Shown here one piece after another: positions 50,902 through 60,172 of a stretch of DNA of 64,000 bases. The position numbers and the translations under genes were made by a program. Within the stretch, counting starts at the first letter, position 1, and each line of letters begins with the position of its first letter. Below the pieces are notes generated by a model. The model was not told the origin of the DNA and made no database searches. It was given only the letters and a program-made list of their open reading frames with translations. Origin of the DNA: Betaproteobacteria bacterium (GTDB lineage: Bacteria > Pseudomonadota > Gammaproteobacteria > Burkholderiales > Rhodocyclaceae); contig JAPTVL010000094.1 in assembly GCA_028065725.1 (NCBI GenBank), positions 10,712 through 74,711 on the forward strand, read 5' to 3'.

Positions 50902-52437
50902 TCAGGCCGCTTGCCGGCGAAAATCGCGCAAGCGGAAGCCAAGCAGCCAAAGCGTGGCGAAGTAGCTGGCGATGCCCCCCAGCACGACCGCCGACAGCTG
51001 CAGCATGCGCTGGCCGCCGCTCATGGCCAGCCAGGCCGCATCTGCGGCGCTGGCAAACCGCAGCACGCTGCCCAGAACGACCAGGGCCGCCAGCAGCTTC
51101 AGCATGAATAGTCCCCAGCCGGCTTGCGGCAGGTACACCCCGCGCCGGCGCAAGCCGCGCCACAGCATGCCGGCATTGAAGCAGGAGGCCAGTCCGATCG
51201 ACAGGGCAAGACCGGCATGCTTGAGCCAGCCGATGAAGGCGAAGTTCATGAGTTGCGTCAGTGCCAGCGTGACCAGGGCGATTTTGACCGGGGTACGGAT
51301 GTCCTGCCGGGCGTAGAAGCCCGGTGCCAGCACCTTGACCAGGATCAGGCCGGTAAGGCCGATCGAATACGCGACGAGGGCTTCGCGGGTACGCAGGACG
51401 TCGCTGGCGGCAAAGGCGCCATACTGGAACAGGGTCGCCAGCAGCGGCACGGCCAGCATCGCCAGCGCCAGCGATGCCGGCAGGGTCAGCATCAGCGTCA
51501 GACGCAGGCCCCAGTCGAGCAGCGCCGAAAACTCCTCGCTCTTGCGGTTGGCATGGCTCTTGGCCAGGCTGGGCAACAGGATGGTGCCCAACGCGGCGCC
51601 CAGCAATCCGGCGGGGAACTCCATGAGCCGGTCTGCATAGTAGAGCCAGGAGACGCTGCCGGTTTCGAGAAAGGAAGCGAACACGGTGTTGATCAACAGG
51701 CTGATCTGCGCCACCGAAACTCCGAGCACGGCCGGCGCCATGAGTTTGAGCACGCGTTGCACGCCCTCGTCGCGCCAGACCGGGTCGAAGCGCGGCAGCA
51801 TGCCGATTTTTGCCAGGGCCGGCAGCTGGATTCCCAGCTGCAGTGCGCCGCCCAGAAACACCGCCCAGGCCAGCGCCAGCACCGGCGGATTGAACCAGGG
51901 TGCGGCGAACAGGGCCATGCCGATGAAGGACAGGTTCAGCAGCACCGGCGTAACGGCGGGCAGGGCAAAGCGGCTCCAGGTGTTGAGGATGCCCGCCGCG
52001 AGCGCCACCAGGGACATGAACAGGATGTAGGGAAAGGTGATCCGGGTCAGCTCGACGGTCAGCTGGAACTTTTCGGCATCGGCGCTGAAACCCGGCGCGG
52101 TCACGGCGATCAGTAAAGGTGCGGCGACCGCGCCCAGCGCGCTGACCACGACGAGGGCGAGGAACAGGATGCTGGCGACGCGATCGACCAGGGTTTTGGT
52201 TTCATGCTCTCCGCGGCGGTTGCGATATTCGGCAAGAATCGGGACGAAGGCCTGCGAGAATGCGCCCTCGGCAAACAGGCGGCGCAGCAGGTTGGGCAGG
52301 CGGAAGGCGACGAAGAAGGCGTCGGTCATCATTCCGGCGCCGAAGGTCTTGGCAATCACGAAATCACGGACAAATCCCAGAATGCGGGATAGCAGGGTCA
52401 TCCCGCTGACGGTGGCCAGGGCGCGGAGCAGATTCAT
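50902..52437 (-). CDS. murJ: Lipid II flippase MurJ
   Basis: MurJ moves lipid II across the inner membrane for peptidoglycan synthesis. The 511-residue protein has about 14 hydrophobic segments and the MurJ signatures [39 protein letters not shown], and [20 protein letters not shown]. It starts at ATG 52437; the frame is open 15 codons further. It is divergent from rpsT, the usual arrangement. The 3' end lies 4 bases from the natural ggt stop. Confidence 0.96.
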   Translation of the reverse strand: MNLLRALATVSGMTLLSRILGFVRDFVIAKTFGAGMMTDAFFVAFRLPNLLRRLFAEGAFSQAFVPILAEYRNRRGEHETKTLVDRVASILFLALVVVSALGAVAAPLLIAVTAPGFSADAEKFQLTVELTRITFPYILFMSLVALAAGILNTWSRFALPAVTPVLLNLSFIGMALFAAPWFNPPVLALAWAVFLGGALQLGIQLPALAKIGMLPRFDPVWRDEGVQRVLKLMAPAVLGVSVAQISLLINTVFASFLETGSVSWLYYADRLMEFPAGLLGAALGTILLPSLAKSHANRKSEEFSALLDWGLRLTLMLTLPASLALAMLAVPLLATLFQYGAFAASDVLRTREALVAYSIGLTGLILVKVLAPGFYARQDIRTPVKIALVTLALTQLMNFAFIGWLKHAGLALSIGLASCFNAGMLWRGLRRRGVYLPQAGWGLFMLKLLAALVVLGSVLRFASAADAAWLAMSGGQRMLQLSAVVLGGIASYFATLWLLGFRLRDFRRQAA

Positions 52438-52538
52438 GAAGGCTATGGTATCCGGGATGGTGCAGACAGAAGCCGCTTGCAAAGGGCCGAAGACCCCCCT
52501 ATAATCCCGCGCTTTCCCCAGTTATACCGGATAACGAA

Positions 52539-52799
52539 ATGGCCAATACCGTCCAAGCCCGCAAACGCGCCCGTCAAGCCACCGAGCAGCGCGCTCACAA
52601 CATGAGCCTGCGCTCCACGCTGCGTACCGCCATCAAGAAGGTACGCAAGGCGATCGACGCTGGCGACAAGACTGCGGCACAGGCTGTCTTCAAGGAATCG
52701 CAGCCCGTGATCGACTCGATCGCCGACAAGAACATCGTGCACAAGAACCTCGCTGCGCGCCAGAAGAGCCGCCTCTCGGCTGCCATCAAGGCGCTCTAA
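52539..52799 (+). CDS. rpsT: 30S ribosomal protein S20
   Basis: The 86-residue basic, helical protein begins [20 protein letters not shown] and has [17 protein letters not shown] and [17 protein letters not shown] [20 protein letters not shown]. It binds 16S rRNA early in 30S assembly. It is divergent from murJ and followed by a strong terminator. Confidence 0.97.
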   Translation: MANTVQARKRARQATEQRAHNMSLRSTLRTAIKKVRKAIDAGDKTAAQAVFKESQPVIDSIADKNIVHKNLAARQKSRLSAAIKAL

Positions 52800-52836
52800 G
52801 CAACAAACCGCTGCCCCGCTTCAGGCGCAGCACGCG

Positions 52837-52869
52837 AAAGGCTGCCTCCAATCGGAGGGCAGCCTTTTT
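52837..52869 (+). terminator. Terminator after rpsT
   Basis: AAAGGCTGCC-TCC and GGA-GGGCAGCCTTT form a hairpin with an AATC loop, followed by TTTTTGTTTT. It stops rpsT about 40 bases past its stop codon. Confidence 0.85.
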
Positions 52870-53008
52870 GTTTTGGGTTTCGCTCTGCGCACGCGTCGTC
52901 GCTGGACCAGGTCCGCGCCTCAACGTCGCGCCCTGTTCGTGGGCGCTGGTCGGCAGCGACCAACGGCATAGCCCTTTCTGAAATGTTGTTCTAGATTAGA
53001 GAAATAGG

Positions 53009-53037
53009 TTGAGTTTGCTGAAATCACTGCATATAAT
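53009..53037 (+). promoter_or_regulatory. Sigma-70 promoter for the 73-residue protein gene
   Basis: TTGAGT (53009-53014) and consensus TATAAT (53032-53037) with exactly 17 bases between. The start would be near 53044, 25 bases before the ATG, with AAAGGGG as ribosome binding site. Confidence 0.7.
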
Positions 53038-53068
53038 AATCAGACTTCCTTGAAGTGAAAGGGGTTTT

Positions 53069-53290
53069 ATGCAATCCCATCAGTTCAAAAAATATGCGTT
53101 CCGGATTCGTACGCGCCTCGGGGTGGTGGTCGATAATTTGATGATCCATGGCCGCGACGAGTTCGAGGCCCAGCACAAGTTGCGGCAGGTCTACCACGGC
53201 TGCCAGATCGTCGAATGCGTATGCCACCACGGCACGGTTCGCGTCCCGGTGGCCAGCTTCGAGGAAGTCGCCAACCTGATCGTTCGCTGA
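53069..53290 (+). CDS. Small conserved-looking protein of unknown function
   Basis: The 73-residue soluble protein reads MQSHQFKKYAFRIRTRLGVV and continues VDNLMIHGRDEFEAQHKLRQ. It has two cysteines near the middle (CQIVECVC gives three in eight residues). No domain is recognised. A strong promoter and ribosome binding site precede it, so expression is likely. It is monocistronic and convergent with the parA-like gene. Confidence 0.75.
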   Translation: MQSHQFKKYAFRIRTRLGVVVDNLMIHGRDEFEAQHKLRQVYHGCQIVECVCHHGTVRVPVASFEEVANLIVR

Positions 53291-53332
53291 GCCTGCATCA
53301 GGCTCTTACCGGGTCTGCGCTACCCGGCGCCT

Positions 53333-54088
53333 TCACAGAAAGCGTGCGGCGCGCAGTTCCTCCATCAGTTCCCTGTAGTCGATCGCGCCACGGCTGGTCG
53401 GGTTGTGGCGGAAGATGTCGAGGCTCAGCGCGGGGGCTTCTGCAACGGCCACATTTTCCGAAATGACGGTTTCGCACAATTCGGCACCGAACTGCTGGCG
53501 CAGGCGTGACTGGACCTCGAAACTCATCTTCCGTCGCCGGTCGAAGCGCGTCAGCAGGTAGCGGCGCTCGATGCGCCGTTTCAGGACCGGCTCCAGGGCT
53601 TTCAGCGTGTGCTCGATCTGCAGGGCGCCGCGCAAGGAGAGATAGTCCGAAGACACAGGAACCAGGATCCGGTCCGCGGCAAAAATCGCATTGAGCGACA
53701 GCACGCCCAGGAACGGGCAGCAGTCGATGATCGCGGTGCCTTCGCCACCGGCCGCCTCGAGCACCTGCAGGCCGGTATTGAGCCGGTTGAGAATCGCCGG
53801 GCCCTTGCCGAAAATCGAGTCGACCTTGATCAGTTCTGCATGGGCCGGAATCAGGCGGCCGACGCCCTCCCAGACCAGCGCCAGTTCTTCGAGCAGGCGG
53901 TTGTCCTGATAGAGGGCGAACACGCTATGATGCGATTCGCCCAGCGCCTTGCCGTGGATCGCGGTCAGATGTGCCTGGGGATCGAGGTCCACCAATAGCG
54001 TCGGCGCATTATTGGATGCCAGCGCAGCGGCAAGATTGAGCGCCGTGGTGGTCTTGCCGACTCCGCCCTTCTGATTGAAAATCGCCAT
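53333..54088 (-). CDS. ParA/MinD family ATPase, orphan
   Basis: The 251-residue ATPase has the deviant Walker A KGGVGKTTTALNL near the N terminus, VDLDPQAHLTAIHG, and IIDCCPFLGVLSLNAIFAAD with the Walker B-like region. No parB or parS is adjacent. It thus may position a cellular structure or a plasmid-like relic rather than the chromosome. ATG 54088 is chosen; TTG 54094 and a longer open frame exist. It is divergent from argD. Confidence 0.87.
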   Translation of the reverse strand: MAIFNQKGGVGKTTTALNLAAALASNNAPTLLVDLDPQAHLTAIHGKALGESHHSVFALYQDNRLLEELALVWEGVGRLIPAHAELIKVDSIFGKGPAILNRLNTGLQVLEAAGGEGTAIIDCCPFLGVLSLNAIFAADRILVPVSSDYLSLRGALQIEHTLKALEPVLKRRIERRYLLTRFDRRRKMSFEVQSRLRQQFGAELCETVISENVAVAEAPALSLDIFRHNPTSRGAIDYRELMEELRAARFL

Positions 54089-54229
54089 CCTCAACGCCGC
54101 TTCCTCCGTGGCCACGCTCTGTACAGGGGCATCTTTTTCACTTAGTATAGAGGCGTTTCTAAGCACGGCGGCCGCGTTGCTCTTCGGCCGCCGTATGTTT
54201 TTCTGCGTGGAGTTTCGCGGAGCGCTTTC

Positions 54230-55402
54230 ATGCCGCATTTAATGAATACCTACGGGCGGCTGCCGGTCGCCTTTACCCACGGTCAGGGTTGTCGGCTGTT
54301 CGACGAGCAGGGCAAGTCCTACCTCGATGCCCTGGCCGGAATCGCCGTCAACACCCTGGGCCACAATCATCCGCGCCTGGTCGAGGCGCTCAACGCGCAA
54401 GTCGCGCAGCTGATTCACACCTCCAACCTGTATCGCGTCCGCGAGGCCGAGGCCGCGTCGGATCGTCTGGCGGCGCTGGCGGCCATGGACGAAGTGTTCT
54501 TCTGCAATTCCGGTTGCGAGGCGAACGAGGCCGCGATCAAGCTGGCGCGCATGTACGGCCACCAGCAAGGCATCGAACAGCCCGCCATCATCGTCATGGA
54601 ACAGGCCTTCCACGGGCGTACCCTGGCGACGCTTTCCGCCACCGGCAACCGCAAGGTGCAGGCCGGCTTCGAACCGCTGGTCTCCGGCTTCGTGCGCGTA
54701 CCCTTCGACGACCTGGCGGCGATCGAACAGCTTGCCGAGCGCAATCCCAACATCGTCGCCGTGCTGTTCGAGCCGATCCAGGGCGAGGGCGGCATTAACC
54801 TGGCACACCAGGATTTCATGCGTTCGCTGCGGGTGATCTGCGACCGCAAGAGCTGGCTGTTCATGGTCGACGAGGTGCAGTGTGGCATCGCACGTACCGG
54901 CGCCTGGTTCGCCCATCAGCATGCCGGCATCGTGCCGGATGTGATGACCCTGGCGAAAGGCCTTGGTTCGGGCGTGCCGATCGGCGCCTGCCTTGCCGCG
55001 GGACGTGCGGCCGGCGTGTTCAAGCCCGGCAACCATGGTTCCACCTTCGGCGGCAATCCGCTGGCCTGCGTGGCCGCCCTGACCACCCTCGATGTCATCG
55101 AGTCCGACGGCCTCATGGCGCATGCGGAAAAACTGGGCGCGGCGATTCGCGGCGGCCTGCAGAGCGGCCTGTCCGGCGTCGCCGGCTTTGTCGAAGTGCG
55201 CGGCGATGGCTTGATGATAGGCATCGAGCTCGACCGTCCCTGTGGCGACCTGGTCAAGCGCGGGCTGGAGGCCGGCCTGCTGATCAACGTCACCGCCGAG
55301 AAGGTGGTGCGCCTGCTGCCGGCGCTGGTGATGAGCGATGCCGAGGGCGCCGAACTGGTTGCCGCGCTGGTGCCCCTGATCAAAGAGTTTCTCGGGGCCT
55401 GA
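54230..55402 (+). CDS. argD: Acetylornithine aminotransferase
   Basis: ArgD transaminates N-acetylglutamate semialdehyde to N-acetylornithine using PLP. The 390-residue class III aminotransferase has FCNSGCEANEAAIKLARM, FEPIQGEGGINLAHQDF, DEVQCGIARTGAWFAHQ, and the PLP-lysine region LAKGLGSGVPIGACLA. It begins an argD-argF-argG run with only two bases to argF. Confidence 0.95.
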   Translation: MPHLMNTYGRLPVAFTHGQGCRLFDEQGKSYLDALAGIAVNTLGHNHPRLVEALNAQVAQLIHTSNLYRVREAEAASDRLAALAAMDEVFFCNSGCEANEAAIKLARMYGHQQGIEQPAIIVMEQAFHGRTLATLSATGNRKVQAGFEPLVSGFVRVPFDDLAAIEQLAERNPNIVAVLFEPIQGEGGINLAHQDFMRSLRVICDRKSWLFMVDEVQCGIARTGAWFAHQHAGIVPDVMTLAKGLGSGVPIGACLAAGRAAGVFKPGNHGSTFGGNPLACVAALTTLDVIESDGLMAHAEKLGAAIRGGLQSGLSGVAGFVEVRGDGLMIGIELDRPCGDLVKRGLEAGLLINVTAEKVVRLLPALVMSDAEGAELVAALVPLIKEFLGA

Positions 55403-55404
55403 TC

Positions 55405-56328
55405 ATGGCGACGCCGCGGCATTTTCTGCAGTTGAAGGATCTTTCCCGCGAGGAACTCGACTACCTGTTCGAGCGCACGCGGACGATCAAGGCGCGCTTC
55501 AAGGCCTACCAGCGTCACTGGCCGCTGCAGGACCGGACCCTGGTGATGATCTTCGAGAAGGCCAGCACCCGCACGCGGCTGTCCTTCGAAGCCGGCATGC
55601 ATCAGCTCGGCGGTTCGGCGATCTACCTCAACACGCGCGATTCGCAACTCGGTCGCGGCGAACCCGTGGAAGATGCGGCGCAGGTGATTTCGCGCATGAG
55701 CGACATCGTCATGATCCGTACCTTCGAGCAGGAGATCATTGAGCGCTTCGCCAGCCACTCGCGGGTGCCGGTGATCAACGGCCTGACCAACGAATACCAT
55801 CCCTGCCAGATCCTGGCCGACATTTTCACTTTCGTCGAACATCGCGGCGCGATCCAGGGCAGGACCGTGGCCTGGATCGGCGATTCGAACAACGTCTGCA
55901 ACACCTGGCTGCAGGCCGCCGAGATCTTCGATTTCCGGGTGCAGGTGTCGACGCCGCCCGGCTACGAGGTCGAAGCCGAACGTGCCGGCCTGCATGGCAC
56001 GGCGCATTTCCGGCAGTTCGCCGATCCGATGGATGCGGCGCGCGATGCCGACCTGGTGACCACCGACGTGTGGACCTCGATGGGCTTCGAGGCCGAAAAC
56101 GACGAGCGCCTGCGCGATTTCGCCGACTGGCAGGTCGATGCCGAGATGATGCGGGCGGCCCGTCCCGATGCGCTCTTCATGCACTGCCTGCCCGCGCATC
56201 GCGGCGAGGAGGTCGCGGCCGAAGTGATCGACGGCGCGCAGAGCGTGGTCTGGGATGAGGCCGAGAACCGGCTGCACACGCAGAAGGCTTTGATGGAATT
56301 CCTGCTCCTGGGCAGGGTGAACGACTGA
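55405..56328 (+). CDS. argF: Ornithine carbamoyltransferase
   Basis: ArgF makes citrulline from ornithine and carbamoyl phosphate. The 307-residue protein has the carbamoyl-phosphate-binding [20 protein letters not shown] and the ornithine-binding [12 protein letters not shown], both complete. ATG 55405 fits the family start. It sits between argD and argG in one transcriptional unit. Confidence 0.96.
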   Translation: MATPRHFLQLKDLSREELDYLFERTRTIKARFKAYQRHWPLQDRTLVMIFEKASTRTRLSFEAGMHQLGGSAIYLNTRDSQLGRGEPVEDAAQVISRMSDIVMIRTFEQEIIERFASHSRVPVINGLTNEYHPCQILADIFTFVEHRGAIQGRTVAWIGDSNNVCNTWLQAAEIFDFRVQVSTPPGYEVEAERAGLHGTAHFRQFADPMDAARDADLVTTDVWTSMGFEAENDERLRDFADWQVDAEMMRAARPDALFMHCLPAHRGEEVAAEVIDGAQSVVWDEAENRLHTQKALMEFLLLGRVND

Positions 56329-56338
56329 AGGAAGCGCA

Positions 56339-57601
56339 ATGAAAGCAGCAGCACGCAAGGCAAAGAACGACAAGGTGGTCCTCGCCTATTCGGGCGGACT
56401 GGATACCTCGGTGATCCTCAAGTGGTTGCAGGACACCTACCACTGCGAGGTGGTGACCTTCACCGCCGACCTGGGGCAGGGTGAAGAACTCGAACCGGCA
56501 CGCGTCAAGGCGCTGAAAATGGGCATCAAGCCGAAAAACATTTTCATCGACGACCTGCGCGAGGAATTCGTCCGCGATTTCGTCTTCCCGATGTTCCGCT
56601 GCAATACCGTCTATGAAGGCGAATACCTGCTCGGCACCTCGATCGCACGGCCGCTGATCGCCAAGCGCCTGGTCGAGATCGCCCGCAAGACCGGCGCCAA
56701 TTCGATCTCGCACGGTGCCACCGGCAAGGGCAACGACCAGGTGCGTTTCGAACTCGGCGCCTACGCCCTGATGCCCAACGTCCGGGTTATCGCGCCGTGG
56801 CGCGAGTGGGACCTGCTCTCGCGCGAGAAGTTGATGGCCTATGCCGAGAAGCACGGCATCCCGGTCGAGATGAAGCACAAGAAGGGCGGCTCGCCCTACT
56901 CGATGGACGCCAACCTGCTGCACATCTCCTACGAAGGCCGCCATCTCGAAGACCCGTCGGCCGAGGCCGAAGAGTCGATGTGGCGCTGGACCGTGTCGCC
57001 GGAGAAGGCGCCCAACCAGGCCGAGTATCTCGACATCGAATACCGCAACGGCGATCCGGTGGCCCTGAACGGCAACAAGATGAAGCCCCACCAGCTGCTC
57101 GCGGCGCTCAATCAGCTCGGCGGCAAGCATGGCATCGGCCGCCTCGACCTGGTGGAGAACCGCTACGTCGGCATGAAGTCGCGCGGCTGTTACGAAACCC
57201 CGGGCGGCACCATCCTGCTCAGGGCGCATCGCGCCATCGAGTCGATCTGCCTCGACCGCGAAGTCGCCCATCTCAAGGACGACCTGATGCCGCGCTACGC
57301 CAGCCTGATCTACAACGGCTACTGGTGGAGCCCGGAGCGCAAGGCGCTGCAGACCCTGATCGACCATACCCAGCAGACCGTGAACGGCTGGGTCCGGCTC
57401 AAGCTGTACAAGGGCAACGTGATCGTGTCCGGTCGCGATTCGAAGACCGATTCGCTGTTCGACCCGACCATCGCCACCTTCGAGGACGACGCCGGCGCCT
57501 ACAACCAGAAGGACGCCCATGGCTTCATCCGCCTCAATGCCCTGCGCATGCGGATTGCCGCCAATCGGGCGGAGAGCCGGGCGGTCAAGAAGAAGGGCTG
57601 A
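56339..57601 (+). CDS. argG: Argininosuccinate synthase
   Basis: ArgG condenses citrulline with aspartate using ATP. The 420-residue protein has the PP-loop [31 protein letters not shown], and [14 protein letters not shown] [17 protein letters not shown] near the C terminus. It follows argF by 10 bases. argH is not in the window. It is the form with the extra basic N terminus (AARKAKND). Confidence 0.96.
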   Translation: MKAAARKAKNDKVVLAYSGGLDTSVILKWLQDTYHCEVVTFTADLGQGEELEPARVKALKMGIKPKNIFIDDLREEFVRDFVFPMFRCNTVYEGEYLLGTSIARPLIAKRLVEIARKTGANSISHGATGKGNDQVRFELGAYALMPNVRVIAPWREWDLLSREKLMAYAEKHGIPVEMKHKKGGSPYSMDANLLHISYEGRHLEDPSAEAEESMWRWTVSPEKAPNQAEYLDIEYRNGDPVALNGNKMKPHQLLAALNQLGGKHGIGRLDLVENRYVGMKSRGCYETPGGTILLRAHRAIESICLDREVAHLKDDLMPRYASLIYNGYWWSPERKALQTLIDHTQQTVNGWVRLKLYKGNVIVSGRDSKTDSLFDPTIATFEDDAGAYNQKDAHGFIRLNALRMRIAANRAESRAVKKKG

Positions 57602-57631
57602 TCGCGCAGCGAAGGCGGAGGGTAGGCGCCG

Positions 57632-57841
57632 ATGTTCGGCATTTCGGAGGAGCAACTGGCAGGGTTCGGCATGACGTTCGGCCTTGGCGCCTTCATGCTC
57701 TACATGCTGTTCATCATCGGCGAACTGGCATGGAAATCCAAGGCGGGCAAGCTCGGCACCTTCGTCCTGTTCTTCGTCCTGGCCTTCGGCATGCTGGGTT
57801 TCGTCGCCAAGTTCATCATCCAGAAAATGTGGGGGATCTGA
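57632..57841 (+). CDS. DUF2788 small membrane protein
   Basis: The 69-residue protein has two hydrophobic segments (GFGMTFGLGAFMLYMLFIIG and TFVLFFVLAFGMLGFVAKFI) with a short WKSKAGKLG turn. Layout and length match DUF2788, a betaproteobacterial family of unknown function. It lies 30 bases after argG and ends one base before ppnP. Confidence 0.9.
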   Translation: MFGISEEQLAGFGMTFGLGAFMLYMLFIIGELAWKSKAGKLGTFVLFFVLAFGMLGFVAKFIIQKMWGI

Positions 57842-57842
57842 T

Positions 57843-58154
57843 ATGTCGCAATTCGATAACGTCGCAGTGTTCAAGAAGGCCAACGTGTACTTCGACGGCA
57901 AGTGCGTCAGCCATACCGTGCAGCTTGCCGACGGCACCAAAAAGAGCGTTGGCGTGATCCTGCCGTCGACCCTGACCTTCAACACCGGCGTCGCGGAAAT
58001 CATGGAATGCGTTTCCGGCACCTGCCGCTATCGCATCAAGGGCGAGGACTGGAAGGCCAGCGGCGCCGGCCAGAGCTTCCAGGTGCCGGGCAACTCCAGC
58101 TTCGAGATCGAAGTCAGCGGCGAGCCGTATCACTACGTCTGTCATTTCGCCTGA
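57843..58154 (+). CDS. ppnP: Pyrimidine/purine nucleoside phosphorylase PpnP (DUF1255 cupin)
   Basis: The 103-residue cupin-like protein has ANVYFDGKCVSHTV, KSVGVILPSTLTFNTGVAEI, and FQVPGNSSFEIEV. E. coli PpnP (YaiE) phosphorolytically cleaves several nucleosides, so this likely salvages nucleosides. It follows the DUF2788 gene by one base. A 142-bp repeat element begins right after its stop codon. Confidence 0.92.
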   Translation: MSQFDNVAVFKKANVYFDGKCVSHTVQLADGTKKSVGVILPSTLTFNTGVAEIMECVSGTCRYRIKGEDWKASGAGQSFQVPGNSSFEIEVSGEPYHYVCHFA

Positions 58155-58296
58155 CGCTTGTGAATAAATCTACTGCGCGTGCCGTATCGGGGCTTGGGCG
58201 GTGCTCGCTATCCTCATGTACAACTACGTACATTCCGGTAGCTGCGCTCCGGCCGCACCCCGCTGCGGCCCGCTCGCTACGATTTCTTCACAAGCG
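58155..58296. repeat. 142-bp element with inverted ends, ppnP-yajQ
   Basis: The ends CGCTTGTGAATAAATC (58155-58170) and GATTTCTTCACAAGCG (58281-58296) are inverted with one mismatch in 16. Inside is a second palindromic region with ATGTAC and GTACAT arms six bases apart. No open frame fills it. It looks like a palindromic or MITE-like dispersed element rather than a normal spacer. No other copy is seen in this window. Confidence 0.55.
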
Positions 58297-58316
58297 GTAA
58301 CCGCAAGGAGAACCCG

Positions 58317-58811
58317 ATGCCTTCATTCGACATCACTTCCGAAGCCGACCTGGTGGCACTGAAGAACGCGGTCGACGTGGCCGGGCGCCACATCGGCAAC
58401 CGCTATGATTTCAAGGGTACCTCGGCGCGCGTCGAGCTCAACGAGAAGGACAAGACCATTACGCTGCATGGCGATTCCGAGTTCCAGCTCAGCCAGATCA
58501 AGGACATTCTGTTTCCCGAGATGGAAAAGAAGGAGCGCGAAAGCACCAAGCGGCTCGATCACGGGCCGGTGCAGTCGGTTGGCGGCAACAAGTCGAAGCA
58601 GGTGCTGACCATCAAGGTCGGCATCGAGCAGGAGTTGGCCAAGCAGATCGTCAAAATGATCAAGGACAGCAAGATCAAGGTTCAGGCCAGCATCCAGGGC
58701 GACGCCGTACGCGTCACCGGCGCCAAGCGCGACCTGCTGCAGGAAACCATCGCGCTGGTGAAGAAGTCGATCACCGACTTTCCCCTGCAGTACGGCAACT
58801 TCCGCGACTGA
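58317..58811 (+). CDS. yajQ: YajQ family cyclic di-GMP-binding/nucleotide-binding protein
   Basis: The 164-residue protein begins MPSFDITSEADLVALKNAVD and has GNRYDFKGTSARVEL and KKSITDFPLQYGNFRD at the end, full-length features of YajQ. Some family members bind c-di-GMP and act on transcription regulators; others have unclear roles. It has its own good ribosome binding site (AAGGAG) after the repeat element. Confidence 0.95.
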   Translation: MPSFDITSEADLVALKNAVDVAGRHIGNRYDFKGTSARVELNEKDKTITLHGDSEFQLSQIKDILFPEMEKKERESTKRLDHGPVQSVGGNKSKQVLTIKVGIEQELAKQIVKMIKDSKIKVQASIQGDAVRVTGAKRDLLQETIALVKKSITDFPLQYGNFRD

Positions 58812-58819
58812 ACGATCGC

Positions 58820-58846
58820 GGCGCCGTCCCGCCGACGCCGACTTTC
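58820..58846 (-). repeat. Dispersed gene-end repeat, copy B
   Basis: On the minus strand it starts GAAAGTCGGCGTCGGCGG and ends GACGGCGCC, three mismatches from copy A in 27 positions. It begins in the stop codon of the amidotransferase gene, just as copy A begins in the der stop. Confidence 0.6.
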
Positions 58847-59543
58847 AGGCCTTGCGCAGGCCTTCGATCCAGCGCGTGTAAAGCCGGTCCGCCACCGCGC
58901 GCATCGCGGCGATGCGCGTTTCCATGTTCTCTTCCATCTGCGCCGGGGTCTGCACCGAGGCCGAGACCGGCACGTTTTCGGCGGCCCACTGCTGGCACCA
59001 GCTGCGGATCATCGTCTCGGTCATCTCGACATGGCACTGCATGCCCAGATGCGGGCCGCGAACGAAGGCCTGGTTGGCGCAGTGGCTGCTCTGCAGCAGG
59101 TGGGTGGCGCCGGGCGGCAGGCTGAAGGTTTCGCCGTGCCAGTGGAAAGCCTCGAAGCCGGCCGTATCGCCCAGCCAATCCCGCGCCGCCTCCGTCGCCG
59201 TGACCTGGCCCCAGCCGATCTCCTTGACCGGGTTGCGTCCCACCGTGCCGCCGAAGGCCTTGGCCATCAGTTGTCCGCCGAGGCAGTGGCCGATGACCGG
59301 GATGCCGCGCGCGTCGGCCGTGCGGATCAGTGCCAGCGTCGGCGCAATCCACGGCAGCGCGTCATTGACGCTCATCGGCCCGCCCATGAAGCACAATCCG
59401 GAAAAGTCCTCGGGAGTCGGCGGTGGCGCCACGCCGTCATCGATCCGGAACAGCGTCCAGGGCAGGGACTGACGGTCGAGGAATGTGGCAAAATAGCCCG
59501 GCCCCTCGCCGGGGCTATGACGGAAAATTGCGATCGGTTTCAT
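58845..59543 (-). CDS. Class I glutamine amidotransferase (GMP-synthase-like)
   Basis: The 232-residue protein has the class I triad in context: nucleophile Cys in GHCLGGQLMAKA, and His and Glu in GMQCHVEMTE. The neighbourhood GFEAFHWHGETFSLPPGATH is typical of stand-alone GMP-synthase-like amidotransferases. Substrate is unknown; some relatives hydrolyse gamma-glutamyl compounds. The start codon (59541-59543) shares two bases with the divergent Nudix gene's ATG. Confidence 0.88.
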   Translation of the reverse strand: MKPIAIFRHSPGEGPGYFATFLDRQSLPWTLFRIDDGVAPPPTPEDFSGLCFMGGPMSVNDALPWIAPTLALIRTADARGIPVIGHCLGGQLMAKAFGGTVGRNPVKEIGWGQVTATEAARDWLGDTAGFEAFHWHGETFSLPPGATHLLQSSHCANQAFVRGPHLGMQCHVEMTETMIRSWCQQWAAENVPVSASVQTPAQMEENMETRIAAMRAVADRLYTRWIEGLRKA

Positions 59544-60168
59544 GCCGGAGTCTCTTGTTAACGCAGGCCCGAATTCTAGCGGAGGCCTGCTTTCCCTGAT
59601 GCGTCGTCGATTCAGCGAAGGCCTTGCTGCGTCTCCGGTATATGAATCCTGGATCGGCACTGAAAAAGACCCGATCGCCGCCGCCGTGCTGGTCCCCGTG
59701 ATCGCGCGCGAAACCGGCCCCACCATGCTGCTGACCCAGCGTACCGCCCATCTGCGCGACCATGCCGGCCAGGTCAGCTTTCCCGGTGGACGTTGCGAGC
59801 CGGACGATGCCTCGCCCGAGGCGACCGCCCTGCGCGAGGCCGAGGAGGAAGTCGGCATCGCCGCCTGCCAGGTCGAGATTCTCGGCCGCCTGCCGGAATA
59901 CCGTACCGGCACCGGCTTCGTCATCACCCCGGTGGTGGGTCTGGTGACGCCGCCGCTGAACCTGAAGCTCGACGATTTCGAAGTCGCCGAAGTTTTCGAG
60001 CCGCCGCTCGAATTCCTGCTCGATCGCGCCAACCACCAGCGCCAGAGCATCGAGGTGCGCGGCACCCGACACGAATACTGGGCCATGCCCTGGCAGGGTT
60101 ATTTCATCTGGGGCGCCACCGCCGGCATGCTGGTGACCCTGCAGCGCTTCCTCTACGGCGAGACATGA
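59542..60168 (+). CDS. CoA pyrophosphatase-type Nudix hydrolase
   Basis: The 208-residue protein has the Nudix box in GGRCEPDDASPEATALREAE then EEVGI, with the upstream QVSFPGG of the CoA-pyrophosphatase branch (NudL). It probably hydrolyses CoA or nucleoside diphosphate derivatives. ATG 59542 makes a 5' end overlapping the divergent amidotransferase start; ATG 59599, with GGAGG 13 bases upstream, is an alternative. Confidence 0.9.
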   Translation: MPESLVNAGPNSSGGLLSLMRRRFSEGLAASPVYESWIGTEKDPIAAAVLVPVIARETGPTMLLTQRTAHLRDHAGQVSFPGGRCEPDDASPEATALREAEEEVGIAACQVEILGRLPEYRTGTGFVITPVVGLVTPPLNLKLDDFEVAEVFEPPLEFLLDRANHQRQSIEVRGTRHEYWAMPWQGYFIWGATAGMLVTLQRFLYGET

Positions 60169-60172
60169 ACCG

